Notes under the pieces: generated by a model
What the model was told of the DNA's origin: nothing
The model's input: only the letters and a program-made list of their open reading frames with translations
Databases searched by the model: none
NCBI GenBank assembly: GCA_016124235.1
Contig: WGOC01000013.1
Span: 62,001 to 126,000, forward strand
Reading direction: 5' to 3'
Length of the DNA: 64,000 nt
DNA from: a bacterium
Lineage (GTDB): Bacteria; Verrucomicrobiota; Verrucomicrobiia; Limisphaerales; RI-55
Made by a program: the position numbers and the translations under genes
Shown: in pieces, positions 43,008-52,156 of the stretch
Position numbering within the stretch: position 1 is the stretch's first letter
How the letters are laid out: every line of letters starts with the position of its first letter

Positions 43008-43162
43008 TCGTTCGTTGAAACGGGACAAATCCAGCGCCCCGACGGCGCGCCCCTGCGTTTCAAGCGGGAAGTTCAGTTCCCATGCCCGCAGACTGACAGC
43101 GCGAATCAAATCGCGGAGGGTTTGGCGGGCGGGTTTTCATTTTGGTTTTCCTTCCGATGAAC

Positions 43163-44161
43163 TCACTTCGGATAAATGACTTTCCAATCATCCTTCATGC
43201 TGACGATGGTCCAGCCGCGTTTGGGACCCTCGTCAAGTCCGCGAGCGAGCTGGCCGATGTGCGACTCGCGATCGTAGGCGAATTCCCGTTCGGCGTCGGT
43301 GTGATGCACGATCAAGCCGAAGCGGGCGCCGTCGCCGGTCGTGGTCCATTCGAGCATCTGGAAGTCGCCGTCGGAATTGCCGAACGCCATGATGGGACGC
43401 CGGCCGATATGGGAGTTGATCCCAACCGGCTTGCCCACTTTGTCATCAATGAAGTTCAATTCCGGCAGACGCACCAGGACCGGTTTGCCGTCACGCACTT
43501 CGTATTTCGTCTTGATGCTCGAACCGACGACCTGTTCGGGCGGAATGCCATAAATGCGTTTGGCCCACGGACGCATGAACTCGATGCCGCCGCCGGAGAC
43601 GATGAAGGTCTTGAACTCGTTGGCGCGGAGATAGGCGAGCAGTTCGAGCATGGGTTGAAACACCATTTCCGTATAAAGCTTCCCGGATTTTGGGTGCCGG
43701 GCGGTGGCGATCCAGTCCTTGACGATTTGCTCGAACTCGTCGGTTGTCATTCCCGCGTGGGTGGCCATGGCCATCTCCATCAGCGCCTTCTCACCGCCCG
43801 CCAGCGCACTCTTTACGTCGCCTTTCAACACCGACGCAAAAGGCTCCCGGTTCTTCCATTCGGGGTGCTGCGAAGCCAGTGCCTTGATGCGGTCAAAAAT
43901 GAAGAACGCCTGGAAATACATGGGCTGCTCGCTCCAGAGCGTGCCGTCGTTGTCGAACACGGCGATGCGCTCCGGCGCCGGGACAAAATCTCGCGAACCG
44001 GATGTCGTGACTTTTTCAACGAACGAGACGATGGCTGTCTTCGCGGCGGAGTCGTTCCAAGAAGCAAGCGGGTCGCCCTGCGCGTGAGCGGTGATTGTTG
44101 CGAGGACCAGGATGCTCGCGAAAAGGGAAAGTGATGGATACGGCTTCAATCGAGATTTCAT
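43163..44161 (-). CDS. HAD superfamily phosphatase, exported
   Basis: The 332-residue protein has a signal peptide (SLSLFASILVLATITAHAQG) and the HAD motifs: RIAVFDNDGTLWSEQP (DxDGT nucleophile), TFIVSGGGIEFMRPWAKRIYG (motif II Ser) and GRRPIMAFGNSDGDFQMLEWT (motif IV, GNSxxD). It is a phosphoserine-phosphatase-like hydrolase acting outside the cytoplasm. The start at 44161 is preferred to 44275. It is downstream of the arylsulfatase gene in the same direction, suggesting release of phosphate and sulfate from the same organic substrates. Confidence 0.85.
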   Translation of the reverse strand: MKSRLKPYPSLSLFASILVLATITAHAQGDPLASWNDSAAKTAIVSFVEKVTTSGSRDFVPAPERIAVFDNDGTLWSEQPMYFQAFFIFDRIKALASQHPEWKNREPFASVLKGDVKSALAGGEKALMEMAMATHAGMTTDEFEQIVKDWIATARHPKSGKLYTEMVFQPMLELLAYLRANEFKTFIVSGGGIEFMRPWAKRIYGIPPEQVVGSSIKTKYEVRDGKPVLVRLPELNFIDDKVGKPVGINSHIGRRPIMAFGNSDGDFQMLEWTTTGDGARFGLIVHHTDAEREFAYDRESHIGQLARGLDEGPKRGWTIVSMKDDWKVIYPK

Positions 44162-44303
44162 AAAATTGGCAGCGGCGGGGTTGTTCGAGTTTCTGTTTCG
44201 ACTCGGGTTATGGATCGATTTCCATTGGAAGAAGGTGGCCCTCCCGCCTGCGGGTTCGCAGAGCAGGAAGACCACCTTTGTGTACTAATGAACGTTCATC
44301 AGG

Positions 44304-45938
44304 TTAGTGAGTTCCGTCAGCGGACTCCTTCAGCTTGTCCACAATACCTTCGAGGTTGAAGGAGCCGGGTTTCTGGCTGGGCGGGAATTCGATGAACGTC
44401 GCAGCGAATTTCGCGGCCATCTGTTGCATGGGCACGATCACATACGGCCGGGAAAGGAACCAGTCGTTGTAGCTGTTCGAACTTTCGTGCGATTTTTCAA
44501 ACGGATCGCGCCGCAGATTGAAGAGCAGCGGTACGCGCAGCTGGACGAACGGCTCGCGCCAGACTTCGAAACCCATGCCGCGGTTCTCGAGGAAGACGGA
44601 CTTCCAGTCGCCCAAACGAATGGCGACGCATTCACCATCATCGTTGAAGTACCAGAACTCCTTGCGCGGTGACGCCTTGATGCTTTCGTCAACGGTCTTG
44701 TAGGTGTCCGCCTTCGAGAAGTAATCATTCATGTCGTATCCATCGAGATGGTTCTTGTAGGTCCGTCCAATCGCCTCGTAGCCGTCAAGCAGGTCTTGTT
44801 TGAGATCCTTCTTTCCGGCAGCCGAGGCGAACGTGACCATCCAATCCTCGTGAGAGACCAGGCCATTCAACGTCGCGCCCGCGGGATAGTGGCCGGGCCA
44901 GCGAACGAAGCACGGCACCCGGTAGGCACCTTCCCAATTGCTGTTCTTCTCGCTGTGGAACGGTGTCGTGCCGGCATCCGGCCAGGCGTTGTAGTGAGGA
45001 CCATTGTCGGTGGAGTACATCACGATCGTGTTGTCGGCGATGCCGAGGTCGTCGATGAGTTTGAGCAGTTCACCGACGTTCAGGTCGTGCTCGACCATGC
45101 CATCGGAGTATTCGTCCGAATTCGGACCGGCGAGGTTCTTGTGCTCGGCGCGGACGTGCGTGCGGAAATGCATGCGCGTTCCGTTCCACCAGCAAAACCA
45201 GGGTTCTCCAGTTGCGTTCATCCGTTTGATGAAGTCCGTGGCGGCGGCGATGGTCTCGTCGTCAATGGTCTCCATGCGCTTCTTCGTGAGCGGACCGGTA
45301 TCCTCGACGGTCTGGGTGCCGTCACCGTTGGACTTGCACTTGAGCACACCGCGCGGGCCGTACTGCTGAAGGAAGGTCTTGCCATTCGGCAGGACCAGGT
45401 TGGCGGGGTAGTCCCGTTGCTCGGGCTCTTCCGAAGCATTGAGATGGTAGAGCGGACCGAAGAACTCGTCGAACCCGTGCATCGTCGGCAGATGCTCGTC
45501 GCGATCGCCCTGGTGGTTCTTGCCGAACTGACCGGTGTGGTAGCCGAGCGACTTCATCACGCCGCCGATGGTGATGTCCGTCTTTTGCCAGCCCTGGGCG
45601 GCACCGGGCAGACCGACCTTGGTCATGCCCGAACGAACCGGGACGCTGCCGCTCAGAAAGGCCGCACGACCGGCGGTGCAACTTTGCTGGGCGTAATAAT
45701 CGCTGAAGGACAGGCCCTCGTTCGCAATGCGATCAATGTTCGGCGTCATGTAACCCATCATGCCGTGGCTGTTATGGCTGATGTTCCAGGTGCCGATGTC
45801 ATCACCCCAGATGACCAGGATGTTGGGTTTCTTTTCTGCGGCCTGCGCACCGGTGGCGGCAAGTGCAACGAATGCGGTCGCGAGTGCGGCAGCCCGAAGG
45901 CCTCGCAACCAGCGATGTGGTGGTTTTGTTTTCTTCAT
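44304..45938 (-). CDS. Arylsulfatase, Cys-type
   Basis: The 544-residue protein has a signal peptide and the sulfatase fold: KPNILVIWGDDIGTWN near the start (metal-binding Asp pair), the active-site motif QQSCTAGRAAFLSG (CxAxR, with Cys to be converted to formylglycine), and the metal-site strand TIVMYSTDNGPHYNAW. It hydrolyses sulfate esters, perhaps of glycans, in the periplasm. The formylglycine-generating enzyme at 40348 in the same block should activate it. The leader CCAATAAACAAACC precedes the ATG, the same type as that of the YeaQ-like gene. Confidence 0.9.
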   Translation of the reverse strand: MKKTKPPHRWLRGLRAAALATAFVALAATGAQAAEKKPNILVIWGDDIGTWNISHNSHGMMGYMTPNIDRIANEGLSFSDYYAQQSCTAGRAAFLSGSVPVRSGMTKVGLPGAAQGWQKTDITIGGVMKSLGYHTGQFGKNHQGDRDEHLPTMHGFDEFFGPLYHLNASEEPEQRDYPANLVLPNGKTFLQQYGPRGVLKCKSNGDGTQTVEDTGPLTKKRMETIDDETIAAATDFIKRMNATGEPWFCWWNGTRMHFRTHVRAEHKNLAGPNSDEYSDGMVEHDLNVGELLKLIDDLGIADNTIVMYSTDNGPHYNAWPDAGTTPFHSEKNSNWEGAYRVPCFVRWPGHYPAGATLNGLVSHEDWMVTFASAAGKKDLKQDLLDGYEAIGRTYKNHLDGYDMNDYFSKADTYKTVDESIKASPRKEFWYFNDDGECVAIRLGDWKSVFLENRGMGFEVWREPFVQLRVPLLFNLRRDPFEKSHESSNSYNDWFLSRPYVIVPMQQMAAKFAATFIEFPPSQKPGSFNLEGIVDKLKESADGTH

Positions 45939-46027
45939 GGTTTGTTTATTGGCGTAATGTCCGCGCTGGATTTATTTCCCGCGTCTGCGGACGGGACACG
46001 GCAAAATCTGTAAATTGGCTTTCGTGG

Positions 46028-46918
46028 TCATTTTGGAAACAAGAGAGTGACGGCGAAGCGCAGTCCCCAGTCCGGCGTGCCTGTCGGACCTTCGGCGTAA
46101 TAGCGGGCACCCAAGCTGAATTGAACCGGGCTTTTGCCGATCTTCACCAGCTGGCTTGCCATCGCGTTGACCGGGATCGTCCACCGCGAATTATTCCAAT
46201 CGTAGGTAGACTCCAAATTCAGCGTGAACGTGGTCTGTTTCGGTGTGGTGTACGAGACGAACGGCTGCAGGAAGGTTGCACTGACATCGGCGCGATTATC
46301 ATTGCCCGCCACGGACCAGAGGTGATTTGCCAGGGCGCCGTACGTCCATCCGTTCTGCTGCTTGAGAAACACCGCCGTGGGACCGAGCGCGAATTTTTCC
46401 GTTCCCAGCAAACTGTCCGAGGCCGTCGGGATCAACAGCGCCGGCCCGGCACCCCAGATCCAGCCGCCTGACGTGGGCTCCTTGGGCGAGAAAAACGCGC
46501 TCTGGACGATGTCGCCCAGACCCGTCTGGCTGCTGGTGCCGATCATGTCGTTCTGGTGAATGACCGGAACGATGGTTCGTGAAATGAGATTCCAATCGTC
46601 ACTGAGCGTCACCGGGATCACCGGTTGAAAGTTCAACGTGTAACGGAAACCGTCCCCATTCGGTCCACCGCCAAAATCGAAGTTGTTCTGGAACGGCACG
46701 CTGATGAGGGCCGCGACCGGATTGGAGAGCTTTTTTGCCAGTTCGGCGGCCTCATCGACCGGGGCGGCAGCCGCCTCCTGGGCCGGGCTGGAGGAAAGGC
46801 CGGCCGTGCAGACGACTGCCGCCCCAAAAAGGGCAAATGCAGGGGTGAGCCGAAAGCGTCGAAACGGACCGTGCATGCGTGACAACGGGATTGAAATGAG
46901 GGTCTGCTTATCATTCAT
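46028..46918 (-). CDS. Outer-membrane transporter-like protein (MetA-pathway phenol degradation family)
   Basis: The 296-residue protein reads LSNPVAALISVPFQNNFDFGGGPNGDGFRYTLNFQPVIPVTLSDDWNLISRTIVPVIHQND and ends in GLRFAVTLLFPK. This is the usual shape of the Phenol_MetA_deg/transporter family in which beta strands form an outer-membrane barrel. The signal is near residue 30. Its start overlaps the stop of the stand-alone receiver gene by 8 bases, implying translational coupling with a regulator, an unusual partnership. Confidence 0.7.
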   Translation of the reverse strand: MNDKQTLISIPLSRMHGPFRRFRLTPAFALFGAAVVCTAGLSSSPAQEAAAAPVDEAAELAKKLSNPVAALISVPFQNNFDFGGGPNGDGFRYTLNFQPVIPVTLSDDWNLISRTIVPVIHQNDMIGTSSQTGLGDIVQSAFFSPKEPTSGGWIWGAGPALLIPTASDSLLGTEKFALGPTAVFLKQQNGWTYGALANHLWSVAGNDNRADVSATFLQPFVSYTTPKQTTFTLNLESTYDWNNSRWTIPVNAMASQLVKIGKSPVQFSLGARYYAEGPTGTPDWGLRFAVTLLFPK

Positions 46919-47303
46919 GGTTCGTGTCTCCCGGTTGCAACGCTTGGTGAATCGCGCTGAGGACAGCTTCGGCCGGCTGCGATTTCAACAGGTAGGCGGC
47001 GCACCCCATCTGCTTGGCCTTGTCTCGTATATCTGCCTCGTCGTGCGCCGTGTTGTAGATCACCGGCGTTGTCGAACCCGTCTCCGTGAGATGCTGGTGA
47101 AGGGCAAGGCCCGACATGCCGTTCAACTGAACGTCGAGCACCAGGCAGTCGAATCGGGGGCGCTTTTGGTCGAACAGAAACTCCTCGGCGGAATTATACG
47201 TGACTGGTTGAATGCCTGCGGCCCGCAGCACCCGGCCCAAGGAACGGCAAACACTCTCTTCGTCATCAACGACCGCGACGTAGATATGGGTTGAAGTGTC
47301 CAT
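46911..47303 (-). CDS. Stand-alone response regulator receiver
   Basis: The 130-residue protein is a single CheY-type receiver: acidic pair VVDDEES, phosphorylation site in DCLVLDVQLNGMSG, and YLLKSQPAEA with the conserved Lys. No output domain follows. It could be a phosphate sink or a partner of the histidine kinase encoded at 48443. Its last bases overlap the transporter-like gene. Confidence 0.9.
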   Translation of the reverse strand: MDTSTHIYVAVVDDEESVCRSLGRVLRAAGIQPVTYNSAEEFLFDQKRPRFDCLVLDVQLNGMSGLALHQHLTETGSTTPVIYNTAHDEADIRDKAKQMGCAAYLLKSQPAEAVLSAIHQALQPGDTNHE

Positions 47304-47394
47304 CGGATTTCGACGGACAGCTTTGCCGGATCAAATGGGATGAGAGAACCGTCCCTTTAGGGACGGGGGTGCGCACCGAGGCGGGGGGAAGCGG

Positions 47395-47445
47395 GCAGTG
47401 ATCAGTAAGCGGCAATCAGTAGTCTGTAATCAGTAATCGGGAGCC
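47395..47445 (+). repeat. ATCAGT-type short repeat tract
   Basis: GTGATCAGTAAGCGGCAATC then CAGTAGTCTGTAATCAGTAA: ATCAGT recurs three times, with a related CAGTAGT unit. Similar to the GACCAGT tract at 3329 and the GATCAGTGATCAGTC at 48172. Low-complexity spacer. Confidence 0.5.
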
Positions 47446-47485
47446 GGTTGTTATTCGCCACAGGTGACTGATCACGTTCGACTGC

Positions 47486-48160
47486 TCACCGATTACTCCC
47501 TCCCACGCTTGCTTGCGCGTCGCTTATCCGCGCCTCGGCGGCGAGCTGGGCGAGCTGGGCGACCGACTGGACTTCGAGCTTGCCCATCAGGCTGGTGCGA
47601 TGGCGTTTCACCGATCGTTCATCAATGCCGAGATCCGCGGCGATCTGCTTGTTCAACTGACCACGCAAGACATGCGACAACACCTCATGGTCGCGCGGCG
47701 TTAGTCGGTTGAAGCGGGATTCCAGCTCTTTTCTTCGAGCACGTTGATCCCGTTCTTGAGCGTCACGCTCCACGGCTCGCTGCACGGCAGCCAGCAATTC
47801 CTCCTTTGGCGCCAGCTTGGTCAGGAAATCCTCGGCGCCGCGCCGCATGGCCTTGACGCTCGAGGGAATGTCGCCCTGGCCCGTCAAAAAAATGATCGGC
47901 AACGGGTTGTCCGTCAGCGCGAGCCGTTCCTGTAATTCAATTCCGGTCATGCCCGGCATGTGCAAGTCTGCCACGACGCAACCCGCAGTATCAGGGGATC
48001 GTTGCTCCAGAAACTCAGCAGCGGATTCGTAGGCTTTCACGAGAAAGCCCGCCGCGCGAAACAAGCGCGCGACACCGGCGAGAAACGACGTGTCGTCATC
48101 AATCACGAATACCGTGGCCCGCGTGGCGGAGCGAATTGAATTGGAAGAGGTCGCAGACAT
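47486..48160 (-). CDS. FixJ-type response regulator
   Basis: The 224-residue protein has a receiver domain (VFVIDDDTSFLAGVARLFRAAG; phosphorylation Asp in VVADLHMPGMTG; IIFLTGQGDIPSSVKAMRRGAEDFLTK) and a LuxR/FixJ-type HTH (LTPRDHEVLSHVLRGQLNKQIAADLGIDERSVKRHR). FixJ-type proteins are activated by PAS-containing kinases. The kinase gene at 48443, 282 bp upstream, is the obvious partner. The spacer 48161-48442 holds no gene I can support. Confidence 0.92.
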   Translation of the reverse strand: MSATSSNSIRSATRATVFVIDDDTSFLAGVARLFRAAGFLVKAYESAAEFLEQRSPDTAGCVVADLHMPGMTGIELQERLALTDNPLPIIFLTGQGDIPSSVKAMRRGAEDFLTKLAPKEELLAAVQRAVERDAQERDQRARRKELESRFNRLTPRDHEVLSHVLRGQLNKQIAADLGIDERSVKRHRTSLMGKLEVQSVAQLAQLAAEARISDAQASVGGSNR

Positions 48161-48442
48161 CGACGTGTCGATCAGTGATCAGTCATCCATGGTCCGAGTT
48201 TCCACTATTATGGACGTAAGATATTCGTGATTGGTAACTTCGCCAGCCAAAACGAGAGGGACCGCGCGTCGCCGTCCACAATATCAGGGACACGCGGTCC
48301 CTCCCGGAATGGGATCGGGCAACGGTTGGCACTGTTTCCAAACTTCACGTCAACACAATCCCTTCGAACATGGTCATTCTGCATCGGCGTCGTTTAAGCC
48401 GCCGAGTCGTGGTCGCTGCGGCTGACCCGTCCAACCTCGTCA

Positions 48443-50752
48443 CTATTCTGCCTGGCGCAAAGTAAACCGCATGGTGGCACCGCCGTCGGGGTTATTCTCG
48501 GCGGTGATGCGCCCACCGTGAGATTCCACGATGGTCCGGACGATGGAGAGCCCCATTCCCATGCCGTGGGACTTCGTCGAATAGAACGGTTCGAACAGAT
48601 CAGCGAGCTTGTTTTCCGGAATGCCATGTCCGGTATCGTGAACCGCCACCTCGACCGTTGCTGCATTCAATCGTGCGGCTCGAACGGCCAGCTGACGTTG
48701 CCCAACGGGATTGCCGTTCAAGGCATCCGCACCGTTTGCGACCAGGTTGAGCATCACCTGCTGAAGATGGACGCGGTCTCCTCGAACCATTGGCAAGTCC
48801 GGCGGGATCGCCATCTCGACCGTGATTTGGCGCGCCTGCAAGTCCGATCGCACCAATTCGACCACTTGATCAAACAACGGTTTCAGCGCGAGCGATTCGA
48901 ATTGCAGATCCCGCCGCTTCAACAGGGATCGCATGCGTTCGATCACGGCACCCGCGCGTTGGTCGTCCTTGCGGATGTCCGTCAGGATGGCGTTGACCTC
49001 CTCATAATCAGGCTGTGGTTGCCGCATGAGCATTTCACCCGCCTCGGCATTGCGCAGAATCGCCCCCAACGGCTGGTTCAATTCATGCGCCAGTGCAGCG
49101 GCGAGTTGGCCCATCATGGAAACGCGCGACGCATGGGCAAGATCGCGATTAACCTCCTCCATCTGCTTGCGGTCAGTGATGTCCAGGCAGGATCCCACGT
49201 AACCCAGAAACTCGCCATCGCCACCCAACCGCGGGGCCGCACTTGCGAGAATCCACGAGTAATCGCCATCGTTACGGCGGAGACGATACTCCACAGTGAA
49301 GGGCGCCCGCGTTTCAAACGCCTTGTGGTAACCGTCGACCCGAATGGGCGCATCGTCCGGATGCACATTGGCAACCCAGCCATCGCCCAGTTCCTCCGCG
49401 AGTGAGCGACCTGTAAAATCAAGCCAGCGCTGGTTGAAGTAGGTGCATTTCTGATCCGGTCCGGACATCCAGATCATGATCGGCGCGTTGTCGGCCAGCG
49501 AGCGAAAGCGCCGCTCGCTCTCGCGTATTTCGGACTCCATCCTCCGCCGACGGCGCCGCTGGACCAGCAGATGACCGATCAGCCAAGTCTGCAATACAAT
49601 GATTGCCATGATGATCGAAACCGACAGCGCATAGCGCTCCCAAAAGGTCGGTTCGCGGAAGAGCACGGTGGCGTTTGGCGGAAGCCGCTTTTCATCGATG
49701 CCCCAGCGATCCAACTGGCGAGCATTTACCACAATGCGGGCAGGTGGTGGAGGCTGCGCCGGGATCCGGTCGGGATTTTCGCCACCAAGCACTCGCAGCG
49801 CGAGTTCCCCCGCACGACGGCCCTGTTCCCGGAAGTCCACCAGATGACCGCCGACGAATTCCGGCCCCGGGGCGGACATGTGCATGAACCAGTAAATCGG
49901 AGCACCGGCGGCTTCGGAGAGCGACCGCAATACATCTTGCGGCACGAAGGTCTGGCCGGTGACGTCGCGAAAGACTGTGGTGTAGAGCACGATGTCATTT
50001 TTCCCGAGCGCCTGCACGTGGGACACCAACTCTTGAACGGGTTCATTGGTGAGGTAGCGGGTCTCGACGCGTCCGTCCAGCGTCCGGAGATATTCCGCCA
50101 CATGTCTAACCCTATACTGGTCGGCATCGGCCGTTCCGCCGATGACAACCATCCTTCGGGTCTTGGGTTGCAGTCGAAGCGCCAGATCAATGGTGCCGTT
50201 GATATCGAAGGCAATCGACTGGCCGGTGTAGCCACTCGGGAACGTGCGATTGCGTACGAGTTCCTCGGACACACTGTAAAAGACCACCGGCACACCGGGC
50301 CACAGCTGGTCGCGGTATTGTTCCGTGAAGTCGAGGGCGTAGGCCGTGACCGCGATCACCAAATCCACCTTGATATCGGCGTATTTCTTCTTGAGGAGAG
50401 CAACGTACTCGGGTTCGTAATTGGCGCTCGGGAGCCGGAACGTCTCGAGCGCTTCCGGATAAAACTCAACCCGTCGATGCGCACCCGTTGTCACCGCATC
50501 CCGCATCGCCTGATCTTGAATCAACGCGCTCGGCAGAAAGAAATTTGCTCCGTGCAAAATGACAACCCGCCATGGCTCTGACGTTTCCGCTGCTCGCCCC
50601 GGAGACGCGCTCAAGATCGCGACTGCACCCAGAAGGCTCGTCACCCAATTCCAACCCTTGACCAGCCACAGGCCCTCGATGAGTCCAGGCGAACGCGCAG
50701 CCGCTCTCGGGCTCCTTGTGCTGGGCGAATCGCTTGTTTGTGTGGTGGTCAT
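48443..50752 (-). CDS. PAS sensor histidine kinase with a binding-protein-like sensor
   Basis: The 769-residue protein has a signal-like membrane segment near residue 35, a periplasmic region of the ABC substrate-binding (TrpX-like) type (about 60-340; LVIAVTAYALDFTEQYRDQLWPGVPVVFYSV), a second membrane helix near 375, a PAS domain with PAC tail (about 420-540; WMSGPDQKCTYFNQRWLDFTGRS) and a kinase core. The core has the phospho-His in LAAALAHELNQPLGAI, the N box NLVANGADAL, G1 DTGHGIP and G2 STKSHGMGMGLSIV. The external domain suggests it binds a small solute. It is separated by 6 bp from a pseudopilin gene upstream and should signal to the FixJ-type regulator. Confidence 0.9.
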   Translation of the reverse strand: MTTTQTSDSPSTRSPRAAARSPGLIEGLWLVKGWNWVTSLLGAVAILSASPGRAAETSEPWRVVILHGANFFLPSALIQDQAMRDAVTTGAHRRVEFYPEALETFRLPSANYEPEYVALLKKKYADIKVDLVIAVTAYALDFTEQYRDQLWPGVPVVFYSVSEELVRNRTFPSGYTGQSIAFDINGTIDLALRLQPKTRRMVVIGGTADADQYRVRHVAEYLRTLDGRVETRYLTNEPVQELVSHVQALGKNDIVLYTTVFRDVTGQTFVPQDVLRSLSEAAGAPIYWFMHMSAPGPEFVGGHLVDFREQGRRAGELALRVLGGENPDRIPAQPPPPARIVVNARQLDRWGIDEKRLPPNATVLFREPTFWERYALSVSIIMAIIVLQTWLIGHLLVQRRRRRRMESEIRESERRFRSLADNAPIMIWMSGPDQKCTYFNQRWLDFTGRSLAEELGDGWVANVHPDDAPIRVDGYHKAFETRAPFTVEYRLRRNDGDYSWILASAAPRLGGDGEFLGYVGSCLDITDRKQMEEVNRDLAHASRVSMMGQLAAALAHELNQPLGAILRNAEAGEMLMRQPQPDYEEVNAILTDIRKDDQRAGAVIERMRSLLKRRDLQFESLALKPLFDQVVELVRSDLQARQITVEMAIPPDLPMVRGDRVHLQQVMLNLVANGADALNGNPVGQRQLAVRAARLNAATVEVAVHDTGHGIPENKLADLFEPFYSTKSHGMGMGLSIVRTIVESHGGRITAENNPDGGATMRFTLRQAE

Positions 50753-50758
50753 TTTGTG

Positions 50759-51565
50759 TCACGGGACCAGTTCGACCGCCCCCTCTCGCCACCAATTCTG
50801 CCGAGGGTCCTTTAGTGTGGAGACTCCGGGACCACCCGCCGCATTGAATTCCGCGGCATTCACGAACCGCGCGCTGCCGTCCGCGAGGGCCACGTTGATT
50901 CCACCCCGATGCAGGCCCACCGGCGTCACCGGCGTAGTCGAGAATATACTTTCCACCGTTACTTGAATGGAAACGCCCTGCCAATTGGCGCCGTTGTCAG
51001 CGAAAAGCTTTGCCCGCGATGGGGCCTTGAGATCGCCCTGCTTCTTGGGTCGAGCCTCCGGCCAGGGCGCCACCGCGACTCCGATGGCGTACATGTTGCC
51101 GAAGTAGCCCAGCAGGGGGCTGTTGTCACCCGGCACTGTGAGCGACGCGTCCTCCTTCGCTGACGGACATTGCCAGAAGGCATCCTGATTCCCCAAATAC
51201 GGGCGCAGCTGCGCATAAAAGTTGGATTGAAAATCAGGCGACGTCGGATACGTGTAGTTGAAATTCTGATTCGACGGCGCCGTCCAAAATCGAGTGGACC
51301 AGGGAAGCGCCTGCGCATGGTCGTCCACATAAAGCTCTGCGGCGATTGACAACTGACGGATGTTCGAAACGCATTTGGTGGACCGGGCGCGTTCCTTCGC
51401 CGACGCGAGCGCCGGCAAGAGTAACGAGGCCAAAATCGCAATGATGGCAATCACCACCAGTAGTTCGATCAACGTGAAAGCCGCCGCGTCGCAACTCGAC
51501 AAATCATTGTCGCTCGTCGAGGACCCGGGCGATAGGCAGTCGCGATACTGGGTTCGTGCGTTCAT
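50759..51565 (-). CDS. DUF1559/type II-like pseudopilin
   Basis: The 268-residue protein shows a prepilin signal [28 protein letters not shown] preceded by a short leader, the classic pseudopilin helix. The globular part ends with a [18 protein letters not shown] motif, typical of the large DUF1559-like families of Verrucomicrobia and Planctomycetes. The start was set at 51565, close before the signal. The role is unknown, probably at the cell surface or in secretion. It stands 6 bp ahead of the kinase gene and may be co-transcribed with it. Confidence 0.85.
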   Translation of the reverse strand: MNARTQYRDCLSPGSSTSDNDLSSCDAAAFTLIELLVVIAIIAILASLLLPALASAKERARSTKCVSNIRQLSIAAELYVDDHAQALPWSTRFWTAPSNQNFNYTYPTSPDFQSNFYAQLRPYLGNQDAFWQCPSAKEDASLTVPGDNSPLLGYFGNMYAIGVAVAPWPEARPKKQGDLKAPSRAKLFADNGANWQGVSIQVTVESIFSTTPVTPVGLHRGGINVALADGSARFVNAAEFNAAGGPGVSTLKDPRQNWWREGAVELVP

Positions 51566-52156
51566 ACGCTGACACAGTTGAAGCGCCTGCGGCACTCTCC
51601 TGAAGAACGCGGAAAAACAAATCTGCGGCTTCGCTGGATTCCCCGTTGCGGTACCGCTGCTGTCTTCGTGAACGCAGTGAATTGCTTGCCGATAACGAGC
51701 CGGACGGCGAGCCATAAATCGTCGCAAAATGAGTGGTTGATTCCGGCTCGTTCTTCGACCGCGACTGATCGCACTGGACAAAATAACCCACGCGATGAGT
51801 CGACGATCCACGACAAAGTCGACTCAACTAGCGTGAAGCCCGGGACGTCTCTGAGGCTCGATGTAACGTCTTCTCCCATAACCCACGCAACCGCGTGGTT
51901 TTCCCAGACAATGACGTGACCTAATGAAATTGCAAATCCCCAGATTGTGACAATTCCTTGACCATCCCGACACACGGCTGACGCCTGGAAATCAACCGGA
52001 AGCGTTCACGCCGGAGCACCGGATTGTGACCATTGATCTCCGCGACTTACGTGTGGCATCACGGCAAGTTTGCTGGGACGATCCACGCGTGAACGGAGAA
52101 GCCAATTTTCGAGTGTCGCCGCACGAGCGGCCGGCTGCATTTCGGAGGACATGGAA
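51566..52156. other. Spacer without a supported gene (divergent promoters)
   Basis: The 590-bp spacer separates the pseudopilin (minus) from the metallopeptidase (plus). It holds only short frames with atypical composition. It probably contains both promoters, but I see no convincing -35/-10 pair. Confidence 0.5.

Noticed and set aside
47464-47712. Plus-strand 82-codon frame antisense to the FixJ-type gene
   Set aside because: Shadow of the regulator gene, whose receiver and HTH motifs are clear.
51562-51975. Minus-strand frame containing GFTLVES, a prepilin-like string
   Set aside because: No hydrophobic helix follows and the frame has no family support; chance match upstream of the real pseudopilin gene.
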